From NCBI GenBank assembly GCA_013397115.1, contig VWZW01005504.1, forward strand, positions 429,412 to 493,411: DNA of 64,000 nt, read 5' to 3'. Positions 1 through 13,300 of the stretch are shown one piece after another. Below the pieces are notes generated by a model. It made no database searches. It was not told the origin of the DNA and was given only the letters and a program-made list of their open reading frames with translations. Made by a program: the position numbers and the translations under genes. Origin of the DNA: Edolisoma coerulescens. Lineage: Eukaryota > Chordata > Aves > Passeriformes > Campephagidae. Numbering within the stretch: the first letter of the stretch is position 1; each line of letters begins with the position of its first letter.

Positions 1-3000
1 GAGCAGTCTCTGCTCAGCAGCATGATGAGAAGGACATGTGCCCTGTGGGCAAATGATAGGGAACTGCTTGGAGCCAAAAAAAAACCCTCCTGGGCATGGC
101 ATGCCCCAGTGTTCCACTTCTGCCTGCCCTTGCATAGGAATGCTGCCTGTTTGCACAGCCTGGGCACAGGGACAGGCAGGGGCAGCCAGGGACTGGTCCC
201 TGATGGCCCCTGCCAGCTGGCACCTGATGTGGTGTGAAAAAGCACACCAAATGAAAACAAGGGGACCAGAATCAGACTCTTAGAAATGGTGGGGGCAGAC
301 CCAGCAATGGTTCTATCTGAACAGAAGGAACACGTGCTCTAACAATTGTCCAATTTGACATCGAGAATGTTGCCAAGACTGCTGTGAGAGTTCAAACCTT
401 GTCTCAGGAATACTTGGGAGGCTGGAAGAACTAAAGGAAAGGGTAAAAAATGCTGAACACAGCCTATTTGGTCAAAGAAATCCCATGCAGTTTTCATATA
501 AATGTGATCCCTTTTAATCTTGGTGGAAAATTCACAGTATTACTCCTTTTTCTGCCAACTTCAACCATACCTTCCCTTTGTGCCTGCAAAACAAAGATAA
601 TTATTTTTTACTCACCTGCATAAAATGCTTGAAGAACTCCAGATGATTGAAGATATAAAAATGGAAAGGAAATGTGTGTATATGCGTGTTTATATATAAT
701 TGTTATTATTGTTACAGTCTGGCAAGAAAACAAAGATTGTTTCTAGCAAAGCTTTGGAGTTTTTTATAGCTTTAGAAGCTGTTTAATAACTAGTGATCAG
801 ATGAAACCCAACTGCTTTTGAAATCAATGAGAACTGGATTATATGTTGGAGAAGAGGAAGCATTAGCTGAAAATGTTTATATTACATAGATATAATAGAT
901 TATCTCAGATAACCACCATTTCTGCCTACATCTTTCAAGAAACTCATTCTGTTGCTCTGAAAAATATGTAATGATTTCAAGATAATTTCAGAAGCCAACC
1001 CCCCTGAAAATCTAAACACATAATTGAAATACTTCCAAACAGTGGGTCCGATCAGTAAAATCAGGCTGAGGAGGACAAGGGCAGAAGCTGTTTAATCATC
1101 TGACTCAAAGCCTGCGGTATATCTTTTCAGTTTTCTTCTCACACTTTCCGTCTTCTTTAGATTTAGGATTTCAAATTATTTCTTTTTTTTCATGCATATT
1201 ATCTAAATCAGCCAATGTTAATCGAATGTCTCTTAAACATAGCTTAATTATTTGCCTTTCAGTTTCCTCCACTATAAAAGTTAGCAGCAACTACAGCAAT
1301 TCCCTCCATGGACTAAATCCTGGCTACTGCCCAATTCCAGGAAAGCTGTAACAGTGTGTGTGTTTCATGTAGAGACAGTAAAACGGACCTACCATTGAAG
1401 TGAACATTGGGATATTTATAAAGTCATACAGTTTGGCTCTGAGCTCACTCATGACATGCACTACATCCCTGCAGCCAAATTTTTCTGTGATTCAGTTCTT
1501 CTGTGACAGCTCTGCTGTGCCCATCAATGCTGCATTGGAGATTTTAAGAGCTGACCTGGCCCTTACCACTCCACAGCTTCCTGAAATGCCTCTACATCAC
1601 TACAACAAGGGGAAAAGGAGATGTTGCCTTGCACCACCATCCCTATTTTTAACTATCTACCTTCTGAATCAAATGGAATCACCCAGCATTTCTCGGCAGC
1701 ATTTCTCAGGTTACAGTTGCTGTATGAGACTTTCAATCCACACAGCACAAACTCACCTGGACTGTGCGGGGACTAGGCTTGTGTTCAGGCCCTCAGCTCT
1801 TGTTCTTCATGCCTCTTAGGTCTTGGTGACGTAAATGATTTTAGCCCACCAGTTTGAGTGCTAGGCCTTTCCAGACTGTAAGGGCATAGTCACTAACACT
1901 GTGGGAAAGATTTGGTTTCAGAAGACTGCAGTAAAACTCTCAGAAGGAAAGCATTGGGCTAATACCGCAGAATAAGAATCTGGAAGAGTGCCTGGGTTCA
2001 CAAGAAAAAATATAGTTTCCACTACAGGTTTTCAATGAATATTGAAAAAAGATGAGTGATGATTAAGAGTTTAAAATAATCTCCTTTCCACCCTTTCACC
2101 TGCCTCCAGTCAAACCATAAAGCCAGCCGTGCCCCTGGCTTACATTATAATGGAATTATTGTTCATGGAGGTTTGGCCAGTCAGCAGTCAATAGTGAAGA
2201 AATGACAAACGTGTGTACAAGGGAGAGCCTTTGGAAAGAAAAGAGAAAGGAAAGAAGAAAATTTATTATTGCCAGTCTACTGATGAATGCAGGCATTAGA
2301 ATAGCAGATGTAGAGCCTATAAGGGTCTGGAGAGTGAAAAGCTAAGTGTTGCCTTAGAGCACCAGGAAATGGAGCCAGGGTTGTGAAAGCCATCAAGCTG
2401 CCTGCACTCTGCATTCCTTAGCATACAATGAAATGCTTTGATAACCGAAACCAAAATCCTGAAATGGCAAGCCCTTCCGCAAGGACCTTTGAAATAAGGT
2501 TTGCTGCTAATGTGGGGTAGTTGTCAGTGTAAGGGACAAAGATGGGAGAATTGGAACTCTGCCTGCTGGAATGGGGACATTTGCTTCAGCATGTGGGACT
2601 TTTGCTTGGGATACACCGAACAGCAAGAAAAGTACTAGGAAGGATGCAGCCTTGGCTCCAAGGTAATGGATAATCCAGAAATAGCTGTTTCTCTTCCTCA
2701 ACCTTTTTAAACTGCCACAGGAGACCTCTTTCCACTCAGAGCTCAGTTATTCTTCAGCATCGACTTCTCAACACACCACTTTGGCTTTCACAAGTAATCT
2801 GTTGGACAGGCTAGAAAACCTGTGCTGAATTCCCTTGCCTCCAATGTTTGGCTTCGGTTAGGAGAAGATTTGCCCCAAGACTAAACATGTGTAATATTAA
2901 GTGTAACCTTTTCTGAGGTTTATTGTTCTTGCTCCTAAATCTGAATTATGTATACCTTGGGTGTGTTTATGTGTATTTGAGTGAGGGAGAGAAACTCAAA

Positions 3001-3340
3001 TGGGCATGGAAAATGTGGACTCCATTCACCCTACATACGCTGTAATATGAACAGTCTCACAGAGGTGTGTGGGCATAAATAGACTTAACCACATCTACTG
3101 TAAAAAGGGAAAAAATACTGAGAAGCATTTTGTCATGTTTTCCACTTGAAATGTGTGAGATGTGGAAACTCAAAGTGATCACGTTCATGTTTCTTCTGGT
3201 AGTTTTTTTCTGATGCTATTTATTTTTCTTGTGCTATTTGTTTGTTATCGTGTTTTGTTGGGAACTCAACAAGTTTGTGAGGTGGGTTTTTCTCCCCTTT
3301 CCCCATATCTTGAATATATGCACACATTTGAATTATGACT
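1..3340. other. Non-coding, unique sequence; no gene recognised
   Basis: The first 290 bases are richer in G and C than the rest and are open in several short frames on both strands, which is what few stop codons in GC-richer DNA produce by chance. An open frame of 139 codons at 1400-1819 has no recognisable domain, no clear splice context and no codon-like bias. I see no repeat family, RNA gene or promoter here. Confidence 0.6.
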
Positions 3341-3349
3341 TTCCTACAG

Positions 3350-3640
3350 GAACTAACAGCTGTATGTGCAAATCATGCATATAAATCAATTACCGAGGCC
3401 TATGTACTATAAATGCACCCATTAATTAAGCAATGTCAGATGCTATGAACCATGAAGTTCATTACATATTTAGCATTCAAACCAAGGATTATTTGAAGAA
3501 CCAATACTACGTTTACCTAATAGTTAATGAAATTAAGCCAGGTTGTTGCCAACATTCTTATTTTATGCCTAATTCAGTGTTTAAATGTTTATGAATAAAA
3601 CACTAACTGCTGAAAGCAGAAATGTTGAAATGTAATTACT
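3350..3640. promoter_or_regulatory. Candidate conserved non-coding element
   Basis: An AT-rich stretch without simple repeats, dense in TAATTA/ATTAAT-type words (for example ATTAATTAAG near 3421) and TTTATGA-type homeobox words, with no open frame. Such composition is typical of vertebrate developmental enhancers, but composition alone does not show conservation. Low confidence. Confidence 0.18.
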
Positions 3641-3650
3641 GGTAAGTTAT

Positions 3651-6600
3651 AACGCACTTGAGGACTCATTATACCAGACTTGGGAGTTTTAAGATCACCA
3701 GTGTAACACAGTCTCCAAAAACACAGATTTTTTATGAGCTAAAAGCTGGAAAGACATAAATGCTGTTGAATTTGTCCTGGCTGAGTGGAAATTTTGATGA
3801 TCGTGGTAGTATGATTTATGGGTATAACATTTTCCAGTCATTACGTGGTTGCATTTCACCATTGTGACATGATTTGCATATGTGAATATCTCTGCAAATT
3901 AACTTCTGATGAGAGCTACATCTGCCTGGATTAAGAAGCTTCTTTCTGAAAACCAATCCAGCTGCTACCCTGAAGGACCTATTTGAAAAAAGGCAATCTG
4001 CAATGTCATCATATATAGTTTCTCCATATGTATGTCCTGATTTAGATTTAAATGTAAATATTGCATGACAGTATTGGTTACTTTGTTAGGGTTTGTTCTG
4101 CCAACTAAGAAGCACTCAGTGATGTAAACGTTAGGATTACCTCTGCTGTGTAGCACTCTTTACTTTCCTCCATTTCCATAACCTCTCTACAGACAGCTAT
4201 GTATCAAGAGCTAGACTGGTATCCATCGTTGTTTAAAGTTATTCTTAGCCAGATGCATAAAAAAATAAAATTTAAAAGGAAACAATGCAAAGGAAAGAAA
4301 CAAAACCCTAAGACTCCCCAGAAACAACAGGAAAAAAGAAGTGCAAAAATCTTTAGCCAAACATCATCTTCTGCTGCTGGCTCAGCATTTTGTAGGATCA
4401 GGTTTTTCTCCTGGAGGATATGTATCCATAGAAAAATGGTACAGACTCTGACAGAGAAAACTTGCATGTGGGCTCTGAATGCAACTGATAGACACAAGAG
4501 ATAAAGTCAGTCAGACAGACGGGGGAGCACGGAGGGAAAATGAAATAATATTTTTTTGGAGAATAACAGTAAATTACTATCAGACTCTTCCTGAGCACTT
4601 GGCAGAGCCCAGTTATTTTTTTGCAGCACAGTAAAATGGAGCTTGAAGAAGGAATTTAAAGGGGAGTCATGAGGCAGGATTGTGAGGGAATTGTGAAAAA
4701 AAGCAATAGTGTTTTTGAGCACTGCAAAAAAAANAAAAAAAAAAAGGAGGGGGGTAGGGATTGGGGTGTGGAGAAGCCAACACAACCACTTGGTGCAGAA
4801 GACTGAGGGGAGCATGGAAGACTTAATTGGAGAGTAGTTACATAGTCAAAACAACTGACAAACAGACTTCTCCTTGGGGTGGCCTTCCAGCTGTTTACCA
4901 AGGTGTTCCGATTGCTTTGGACAGGGTCTGAGAAAGCAGCACCTCCTTCAAGATGCAGAGCTGTGTATCTGCAAGGCTCAGGAAGAAGTGACACAATGCC
5001 CTGGAGGGAGGGCAGCAGTGGTGAGAAGCACAGGGATACGCTGCGCATGGAAAACAAAGAGAATGAGAGCGTTTTGGACTTTAGAGCAGATCTGAGACAC
5101 TTCGGAGGCAGAAGAGAGCGAGAGGAGCTGCTATTTTTGGGTAGAAGGAAACTGGTCTAAAGAGGCGAGGTAGCAATGGGAGTCAGTAGCAGAGCAAAAG
5201 GAGACGCGTTTGTGTTCGTTCTGACAGCACTCAGAAACAGAGAGGATCAAGAACCAGAGCCTTTAGTGAGTAAAAAGAAAGGTAAGAGAAGAACCAGAGA
5301 AAGGAAGCAGCACTGACCTGAGAGAAAAAATATTTAACACAGGATTTGTGTGCTTTTTTAGGAATAGAAGGCATCAGATATTTTTACTTAAGATATGTAG
5401 CAGTTGTTGCACTGAATATATGAGCTTATCCTTTCTTCTCTCCCAGAAATCTACTAACATTGCTGCTGCTTGAACACACTGCTTTTGCTAAAAGCATTTC
5501 CAATTAAATTTTAAAATTGTGACAATATAGATAAATTTAAAATGAATTTTACTTTTCAAATGAGTTGAAAGCTTGACGTACAGAAATAAACAGCCAAACC
5601 CTAAGGAGTAATTGGAAACTGTTCCAGCAGTTCACATGTACAGTCTTAACTAAGGCTTAACTATGTAGAAACCAAAGCCACACAGTAATAATCATACCAC
5701 AGTCTTAAGTGCTTTTGATCCCAGTGTTGTAAACTAAAATGTTAGTGGAAGCACAGTTCAAAAATGGTTAGAAACAGAAAAAGTGTTCTCCCACTATCAT
5801 GCAGTAAGAGGCAGTAAATACCAGTGTGCTAAACAACATGCAGTCTAAATGCTAGAATAAATTCACACACATACACACACAAAAAAGTTAACAAAATATC
5901 TGCAGGCAAAGGCATAAATAAGCCATGCCCCAGGAATTAAACACGTGCAAGTGTATGAACCCACCCATTCTTAGACTGAGCAGTGACTTACTGAGTCTTC
6001 ATGCAAATGTAGCACTAAACAAGAAAAGGATTGCAGAGTCAATGCCACAATATATTTGTATATGCCATTTATATATGTGCTCTCAGACTGGAGCTGGATT
6101 GCTCCTGCAATGGTGTGGAGGCAGAGCTATTCCCTGCCTTCAATCCCCTGTATAAATCTAAGTCTGTTGCTTGAAGCCTCAGAATCTTGCTGATCATTTC
6201 CCAATATAGCAAGTTCCTTCCTGGATGGGTTACGTCCAAGGATGTTCAGCACTGCTGAATGCAATCACATGTGAAAAGGTTAACAAGTGAAAGACATATT
6301 CTTAATCTTACCAGCATTCATGAACAGCAATGAGATTCATTCCAGTGCTGGTAATTCTTAAATCAAGACCTCTAACAGCAAATATGAATGCAGACTAAGG
6401 GAAGGCAGATTCTCTCTCTAAAGCACAGCTGATCTCACAAGTTAAGTAGGGGTAGAGAGCAGAGGGGAAGACCATGGAATTTTTATCCAGACCAGGCTTT
6501 GCTTCCTCATAAAGCAGCCGCTTTCAGATCCCACAAATTAGAAATGCTGAGTCAGCAGCACCAAATGAACATGTTGCCTAATTGTTAGTTCCTCCTTACC

Positions 6601-7262
6601 AGAAAGCAATGGTTTCAATGCTTTTATTACATTTTGGGATGTCTAGAGGTAAAATTCCTGATATTGTGTGTGTATGTTGCCAAGGAAGTTTCATGTACTG
6701 ATTGTATGGAATAAGAAATGTAAGAGATTTCTCTCAGTAAGCAGAGTTCACAGTGGCCACATTCACGTATCCATCCCAGTGTAATTCCCAAATGGCTTTG
6801 TGAAGGTCTGAAGAAGCAAAGGAGTAAATAAACTCATTCTCTGTCAGATTTACAGTTGTTTCCTCAAGAAGGACTGCCTTGATTTCTGTCTGTCTCTGTC
6901 ATTCCCAGGTGGGTTCACACAGAAATCCTTAAATGATGTCAAGAGCAGAGGGAGCTAGAGCAGTGACATATATTGGCTCTCAAATTATTGGGAGATATCT
7001 TGATTTTATTTCATCTGGCACCAGTAGTCACTCTTCTGCTCAGCACGGAGAAACACAGCACAATATGTCCTCACAAGGGAAAGGTGAAAAGAAATCGTAT
7101 TATCTTAGGGCATCAGGTGCTCATTACAGCCAGCAATTAGAAAATCTCAGGTGTTAGTGATGCTTATTCAAGCCTTCTGATACTACACACTGTTACATAG
7201 GAAATGCAGCGAATATCAGGTGTGACAATGCCAAGATTTGTGTTTCTCAACTGAGCTCAAAT
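3651..7262. other. Non-coding sequence with scattered simple repeats
   Basis: No gene recognised. The segment 4900-5300 is purine-rich on the plus strand. Several overlapping open frames of 60-130 codons on both strands around 4200-5160 show no domain. A short CA-rich run lies at 5864-5880. The rest is unremarkable AT-rich DNA. Confidence 0.55.
4726..4769 (+). repeat. Poly(A) tract with ambiguous base, followed by a G-rich stretch
   Basis: About 20 A interrupted by one n at 4734, then a G-rich run with three blocks of three or more G (4749-4754, 4757-4759, 4763-4766). The single n inside a homopolymer looks like a contig join. The G-rich part has only three good G blocks, so a canonical four-block quadruplex is not met. 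Confidence 0.8.
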
Positions 7263-7347
7263 TAAAAAACAAACAAAAAACCTCAAAACAAACAAACAAA
7301 ACCAAAAACCACAAACAAACAAAAAAAAGGCAACAACAACAAAAAAC
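7263..7347 (+). repeat. A-rich low-complexity tract, (CAAA)n-like
   Basis: Repeated AAAC/CAAA words with a few CAACAA units. This could be an aged poly(A)-derived simple repeat. No transposon body was recognised upstream. The open minus-strand frame across it encodes only F/C/L-rich low-complexity sequence and is not a gene. Confidence 0.85.
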
Positions 7348-10300
7348 CAATCCACACCAAAAATAAGCAACTCTTCCCCTATTACTTGGCACATCCAGGT
7401 TAGGAAAGAACAAAGTACGACCCAAGCATACATACTTACTTTTAGAAAGGTTAATTCAGTGGATTCAAGTGTAGGTGATCTTAATGTTTTCTTGCAATCC
7501 TTATCTAAGAAGCTGGCAAGAAGTTTTTCACCATTTTAAGTAGACTTTGAGCCTTAGAAGCCACTTGCCATGTTTACAAATATGGACTAATGTTTTGCAT
7601 ATTGTATATTTCAGATAGGTTTTTTAGAACAATAAATCCCTGTAACACAGGGATTTAGTTACAGTTTTGCCACTCAAATGTCTGTGGAACAATTTTAGGT
7701 AGTTTCTTCAGAAGGGACACCACTATTGCAGCACAGATATACCTTTTGTTGGTTTTGGTGGATAAAACCTAGCCCAAGAGCACAAAGGACCCAGCTGAAG
7801 CTAATGGAAATATTCCCTCTGTCTTCCGTGGTCACTGTGTTAGGCTCTGGGTGCTTTTACTTTTTGATGATTACCTAGTAGTCAATGATACTGGTCAAAA
7901 ATACTGGTATTTTAGTCTCATTCCTCAGAATTAGGACACACAGTCCTTCTTCCATTTAGTATTATGGTCCAGAGTGCTCTAGGAAAAAAGAATGAATTAT
8001 CATCCTACCTTTAGGGATGCACAGATTAGTAGGACAAGACAGAAAAGCCTGCATTGGCAATATTTCAGCTATACTTGCATGGTGGATAAAGAGAGTCCTT
8101 TCATTTTTGAGTATGTTTATGAGAGGCCAGAAAAAAAAAACGAAGTCTTTGGCATTATAATGTAAATCCTTCAGCAAGTGTTCTAGATATGCCCAGATGG
8201 GTATGTGGATTTACTTTAAAACTAGATACAGTGATCTTTTCATTATTCTGTTTAAGGTCAGAATAAATTTCTTTTTTGTTGTTTTTAAACAACTGAAGAA
8301 CATTTTCATTTATCTCTTCACAGCACTGACTTCCTCTCAGACCATGATCGAAAAAATGAAAAAAATTACCTCTTATTCCTTCAGTTCCTGCTCAGTAAGC
8401 TGAAGAAGTCTAAACAACACAAGCAGGATCCCATTTTTCATCTAGAAACTCACACATCCGGAGAATTGTTAGCCTCTGTCTCTCTCTTTTTTTTTTTGTT
8501 TTCATGGGATCTGGAGAACAAATGGCTTTTCTCAGAATATTACACCAGCAGCCCTATGTTGTTTGTCTTAATCACCTAAGTAGTTTATCTCTGCCTCAGT
8601 TGCTTGAGTAATCACTGATTATTTTCCTGAGTGAGGTGAAGGGGATCACATCCCACAGTATTGTCATACCCCTTTTCTTTGTTGCCATGTAGTGTTCGTG
8701 ACAGCTCCCTGGTTTAGGTAGGCAAAATTCCAGCTGATTTTGGAGGGAGCAGGGTTTCATCCAAGGGCGTACAGTTAAATGCACATCCAGATGTCAGGCA
8801 CTGTGGCATTCATTACTCTGCAGTTTGAAATAACTCTTCCTATACTTTGCACTCCATAAACTTCAGCCTGGTCAAAGGCAATTTTGGCCTTAAGGCCCTG
8901 TACCCACTTATTCATGTATCTCTAGATCTCACTTCTCTTGACCTTACCCCTCTTGTATTTATGTTGTTGGTGTTGTAATCTGGATTGCATTGCATCTTTT
9001 CTGTCAGGTCCCGTGTCTGGGCAGAAAGCTGAGCTGGTACTGATGAAAGAAGGATTTGACTCCTCTTCCTGTAAAGCACTGGGGTATTCAGAGGCTTTTT
9101 TGGAGGAAAATGAAATTCTGTTCAATGGCATTCTGGGGGAGCAGATAAGATATATATTGTTCCTAGGATATCTACAGTATTGAAGAATCTAAAAAAAAAA
9201 AAAAAGTGAACATTGCAATGATAAAAAAAGTATAATATTTTAACAGAAATTGTTCTTGTACTATGTCATGAACAGCCTCATTAGTTTTTCTTTGATAATT
9301 AGCTGTAACTGTTTAAAAATTATTAGCTGTATTGAAACAAAGACTTTTGAAAGAGAACCAGCATGAATACTTATTGTTAGTGAATTAATTCAGAAAAGCC
9401 TTGATTAAGCAATATACACCTAATTTCACATAAAAATGCTGATTTTTTTCCCTGAAGATTAACTGTGAATTCCATTAATATGAAGAAAGTTATGTTTGAA
9501 TATCAATTAGAGCTTTAAGAAAGTATATTCTTGTGCTGTGTTAGAGACAGTCTGAGTCACATACGCAGGAGACCCAAAAAGAGTGGAGTTAATGGCTTCA
9601 GGTTGTCTTTGTTTAGGTGGGACCTATATAAAGTCTCAGGAGTGTCTGTGATCACCAGTTAGCTCTGGATTTTCCCCTGGTTTTGGCAGGTCACTTTGTG
9701 CTTGACTGCTGGAGCACAGAAGGAGCAGTAGCTCCTGCTGAGGGCAGCTGCATCAATAGCTTGATTTTTCTCAGGTCTTGCCCATTTTGTGGTCACTTGT
9801 ACCCCAGATGATACAGAATTAGTACACTCCCTTTGTGTACCAGCATGTGTTCCTTCAAAGCCTCAGGGAGGCAGTGAGCATGGCAGCATGGGAGGAAGAG
9901 GATGGGCTAGCCCCAAAAGCAGGAAGGCACGTGCCCAGCTGCATGCCAAGTTCCCCCGGATGAGAGATTCTGTGACTCTGTGTAGCATCACTGCTGCTGG
10001 AACCTCCACCACTGCCATTAACACTCAACCACTGCCATCTCCCCTCCACAACAGCAGCCGGACAGTCTGTGGTGCACCACCAGAATCCCCGGACACATCC
10101 CACATGGCAGTCCCTTACTCTCCTTGCACAGCTTGGCTGTGTCTCTGGGTGCCCTTTACGAGGCTTTCTCACAACCAACGTGCATGAGAAGGGCAACAAA
10201 GCGAGGATGCTCATGAGTTAATTTCTCAGCTGTCTGTGTTTCACAGCAAAGGCTGGGGTTATCGTCTCTGAGTCTCTTAGCCAGGTAAAATAACACACAA

Positions 10301-13300
10301 ACATTTCTTCCAAAGCAACCCTTGGCCGCCTAATGAATCAGGATATTCAAAAGACATACATAGGTTCAATTCTATTATAAAAACAAAATAATATAAAATT
10401 GTGAAAAGGATATGATACAAAAGTGCATAAGACAGATTTGCAATTAATTCTCCTTTTACTTCCCTGGAATTCAGACATACCTCTTAGAGCAAATGGGCTG
10501 AGGCTTGGGACAGTAATAAATCTTTGATTTTAATATAATTTTGAAAGAATCACACATCTCTAAAAGATTAGGGAAATATAACTTTTATTTTAATGCGAGT
10601 AGTATTTTACTGGACCCTGGCAGGGTATTAGAGAAATTATCATTTTCTCATTACTCTAACTGCCAGCTAGCTCTTCTTACTTTCCTTTTCTTCACAACGG
10701 AGGGTGTCTCAGATAAAACGCTACTTAATCAAATTAATTAAGAGGGAGTAGATTTCTAAAGGATGAGTTTCAGAAGGAATCAGGCCAGAAACTTAGCATG
10801 TTCAACACTTCAAATCCTTTTTCAAGTTCCAGTGTATTTAATTAAATAATCGAGTTCAGTGGTATTTAATTGTTTTCTTGGGTCAGGTCCTAATAGTTTG
10901 GCTTTCAGATTAAAGCAGGGAAAATTTTTATTAGACAAAAAGGTGCCATCGAATGGATTTATGAAAATATGGACAAGTTGCTTGTCAATTTGACAACTTC
11001 TTATCAAAATAATTTCTTTCAAGAAATTCAGCGCTGTCAGTGCATTCATTTTGTAATTAAATGTTTTGACAATTCAGGTTGAAACAATCATTTGTTTGAA
11101 AATTCCTTTTTGCTATACAGTTGTGAAGTGTGAAATCAAAACCACATCTGACTTGATTCTTTTCTAGTCAATCGTTCAAAATAACTGAGTTTCATGCCAA
11201 ACTGAAATAATTATTTTTTGAGCTGTCAGAACTGCTGATGAATGCAAAACCAGGAAGGAGCTGGAATGAAAGCGGTTTGTGTACAGAACTCAAAATTTGT
11301 GGGCTACAAATAGAAAATCCTTCCTGGATAGTCTATTAATTGTCATAGGCAGTTGTGTTAACTGCTGTGAACGCAGAGTAACTACACAGTTTATTTTAGT
11401 ATGTATATTGAAAACAATACTTATTACTTCGACTAGGACATATTCATCTTCCAGAAAGAACTATCTAATTGTTAGTCACTTGTGATTAATCCTTCATTAT
11501 TGTATAATGCTCACTGTAAAAACTCCCACAGGGACCACCTGTTGCGTCAGGCTCTGTACAAATCAGGATTGTGAGATATCGCAGCCTGGTCCAGATCTGC
11601 TGGCTGCTGGGTCTCAATTTGTGGCAATGGGATCCCACTGCAGTGTCCCTCATGTTACAAAAGACTGGAGCAGAAACTAGATCCAGGCCATTCAGAAACC
11701 CTCTCCAGAGACAGACCCTTCTTTCCCTCCTTTTCCTCAATAAAAACCTCTTTTAGTGGTAGGCTCCTGGTAATGATCTACCACAAAGCTCTCAGCCCAA
11801 AGCTTTAGAAGGCGCCACAGCATTTGGGCCTCAGGACAAGAACTGAACACAAGCTGAATTCCAGGGTGGGGGAGATGCTTTCTTGTAGGGCATCTCAAAT
11901 GTGAAATTCTCCAAGGATTGGTAACCCTCCTGGTTTGGTATCACACCATGGAAGAGATGTAGCAGTACTGCTCAGTGTTTATGGTGCTGCAGAAAAACTT
12001 CAGGCTAGACACAGATGCACAGGTATCAGACTGTCTATGTCAGATATGACAGATCTACCATACCAGAATCCTGCCCATCCACTTCCTTGTTTGAACAACC
12101 ATCCATCTTTGTCCCCCAGGTATGTTTTTTAGGGACAGAATGATGGTAAAGTACAGAGATGAAGGTGTATCACACACCCTCCTGTCTCCTAAATGTTAGA
12201 ATGACTGTGTAGACCTCTGGTAAACATAATGAGGCTTAGAGCAGTTCCCTTCAGACTGATCTCACCTTCCATGTTCAAGTCCTTCATGGAGACCCAAGGT
12301 CTCACTTCTCACTTTCAAGTCCTTTAAGGAGAGCAGGCTCCATTTGCACTTACTCAGAGTGATTTGATTCTGGCAAGAAAGACAACTTTCTCACATGAAG
12401 AAGCACATCTGTTTGAAATGGTTCCTAACCCTTTTTGGGGAAACAGGCCAGCTGGGGAAACCTTGTCTGCTCTCTGGTGGGACATTGAGGTGAGGGGATG
12501 GGGAACGAGGCATTAAGGGGAAGAAGTATATCCATAGTTAACAGTCCTTTTCTCAAGCTGAGTTCCCGAAGAGAAAGATCTCAAAATTAATGAGAATAGA
12601 GCTTTATTTTCCTTGCTCTTTCACAGATCTGTGATTCAGAGGGTGTAATGTGAAAATGTGTGATTTTCTTCTGAAAGGACAGCTATGGCATATGTGATAT
12701 TCCTGAAAACCACTAGAATCTTGCAACAACCTCTGAAAGCTCATCTATCTCCATTTACCAATTTTCTCTCTTCTTCTCCCCCATACAGCATCATCAGATT
12801 GCCAAGTGTCTAAGGGGAGGTGCCAAAAAGGTTGAAACAAATATTTCCATAGGGAAAGAAGAAGTTGTGTTTTTAAAGCATTTTAAGAGATTTCTTTATT
12901 CTTTTTTTTTTCCTTAAGTAACATCAATTCAGTAATGAACATGAAGTGGAATTAGCTGAGATAAATGTGATACAGCCAGAAAAAAAAAAAAATGAACAGA
13001 AAATTGGACAGAAGTGTTTCTGAAACTAGCCATCCAGAAATGAAGAAAGTCATGTAACCAAGAGCAACATACTGCAGATTTTTGTTCTAATTATTAAAAA
13101 ACGTTCCCTCCCACTCTTGGAACTTCTAGTCCAAATTTCAGCCTGAAGCAAATTTTTACAGTAAAGTTATAAATCCATAAAAACAGAGGTTTATAATGGA
13201 AACACTGGCACAATTCTAACTAAAGTGTTGTGCCATGGGGTGCCTCTATAATAAAAAAAGAGTCTCTGAACTTGTATGCCAGCCAGAAAAGCTAGCAACA

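Noticed and set aside
590..660. Minus-strand donor CAG/GTGAGTA at about 615
   Set aside because: A good donor word, but no convincing acceptor or meaningful open exon upstream.
1400..1819. 139-codon open frame
   Set aside because: No recognisable motif or codon bias; the length is within chance for a 64-kb window.
9789..10214. Open frames of 132 codons (plus) and 119 codons (minus) in a GC-richer pocket
   Set aside because: Open on both strands, Ser/Thr/Pro-rich low-information translation, no domain, splice sites or start context.
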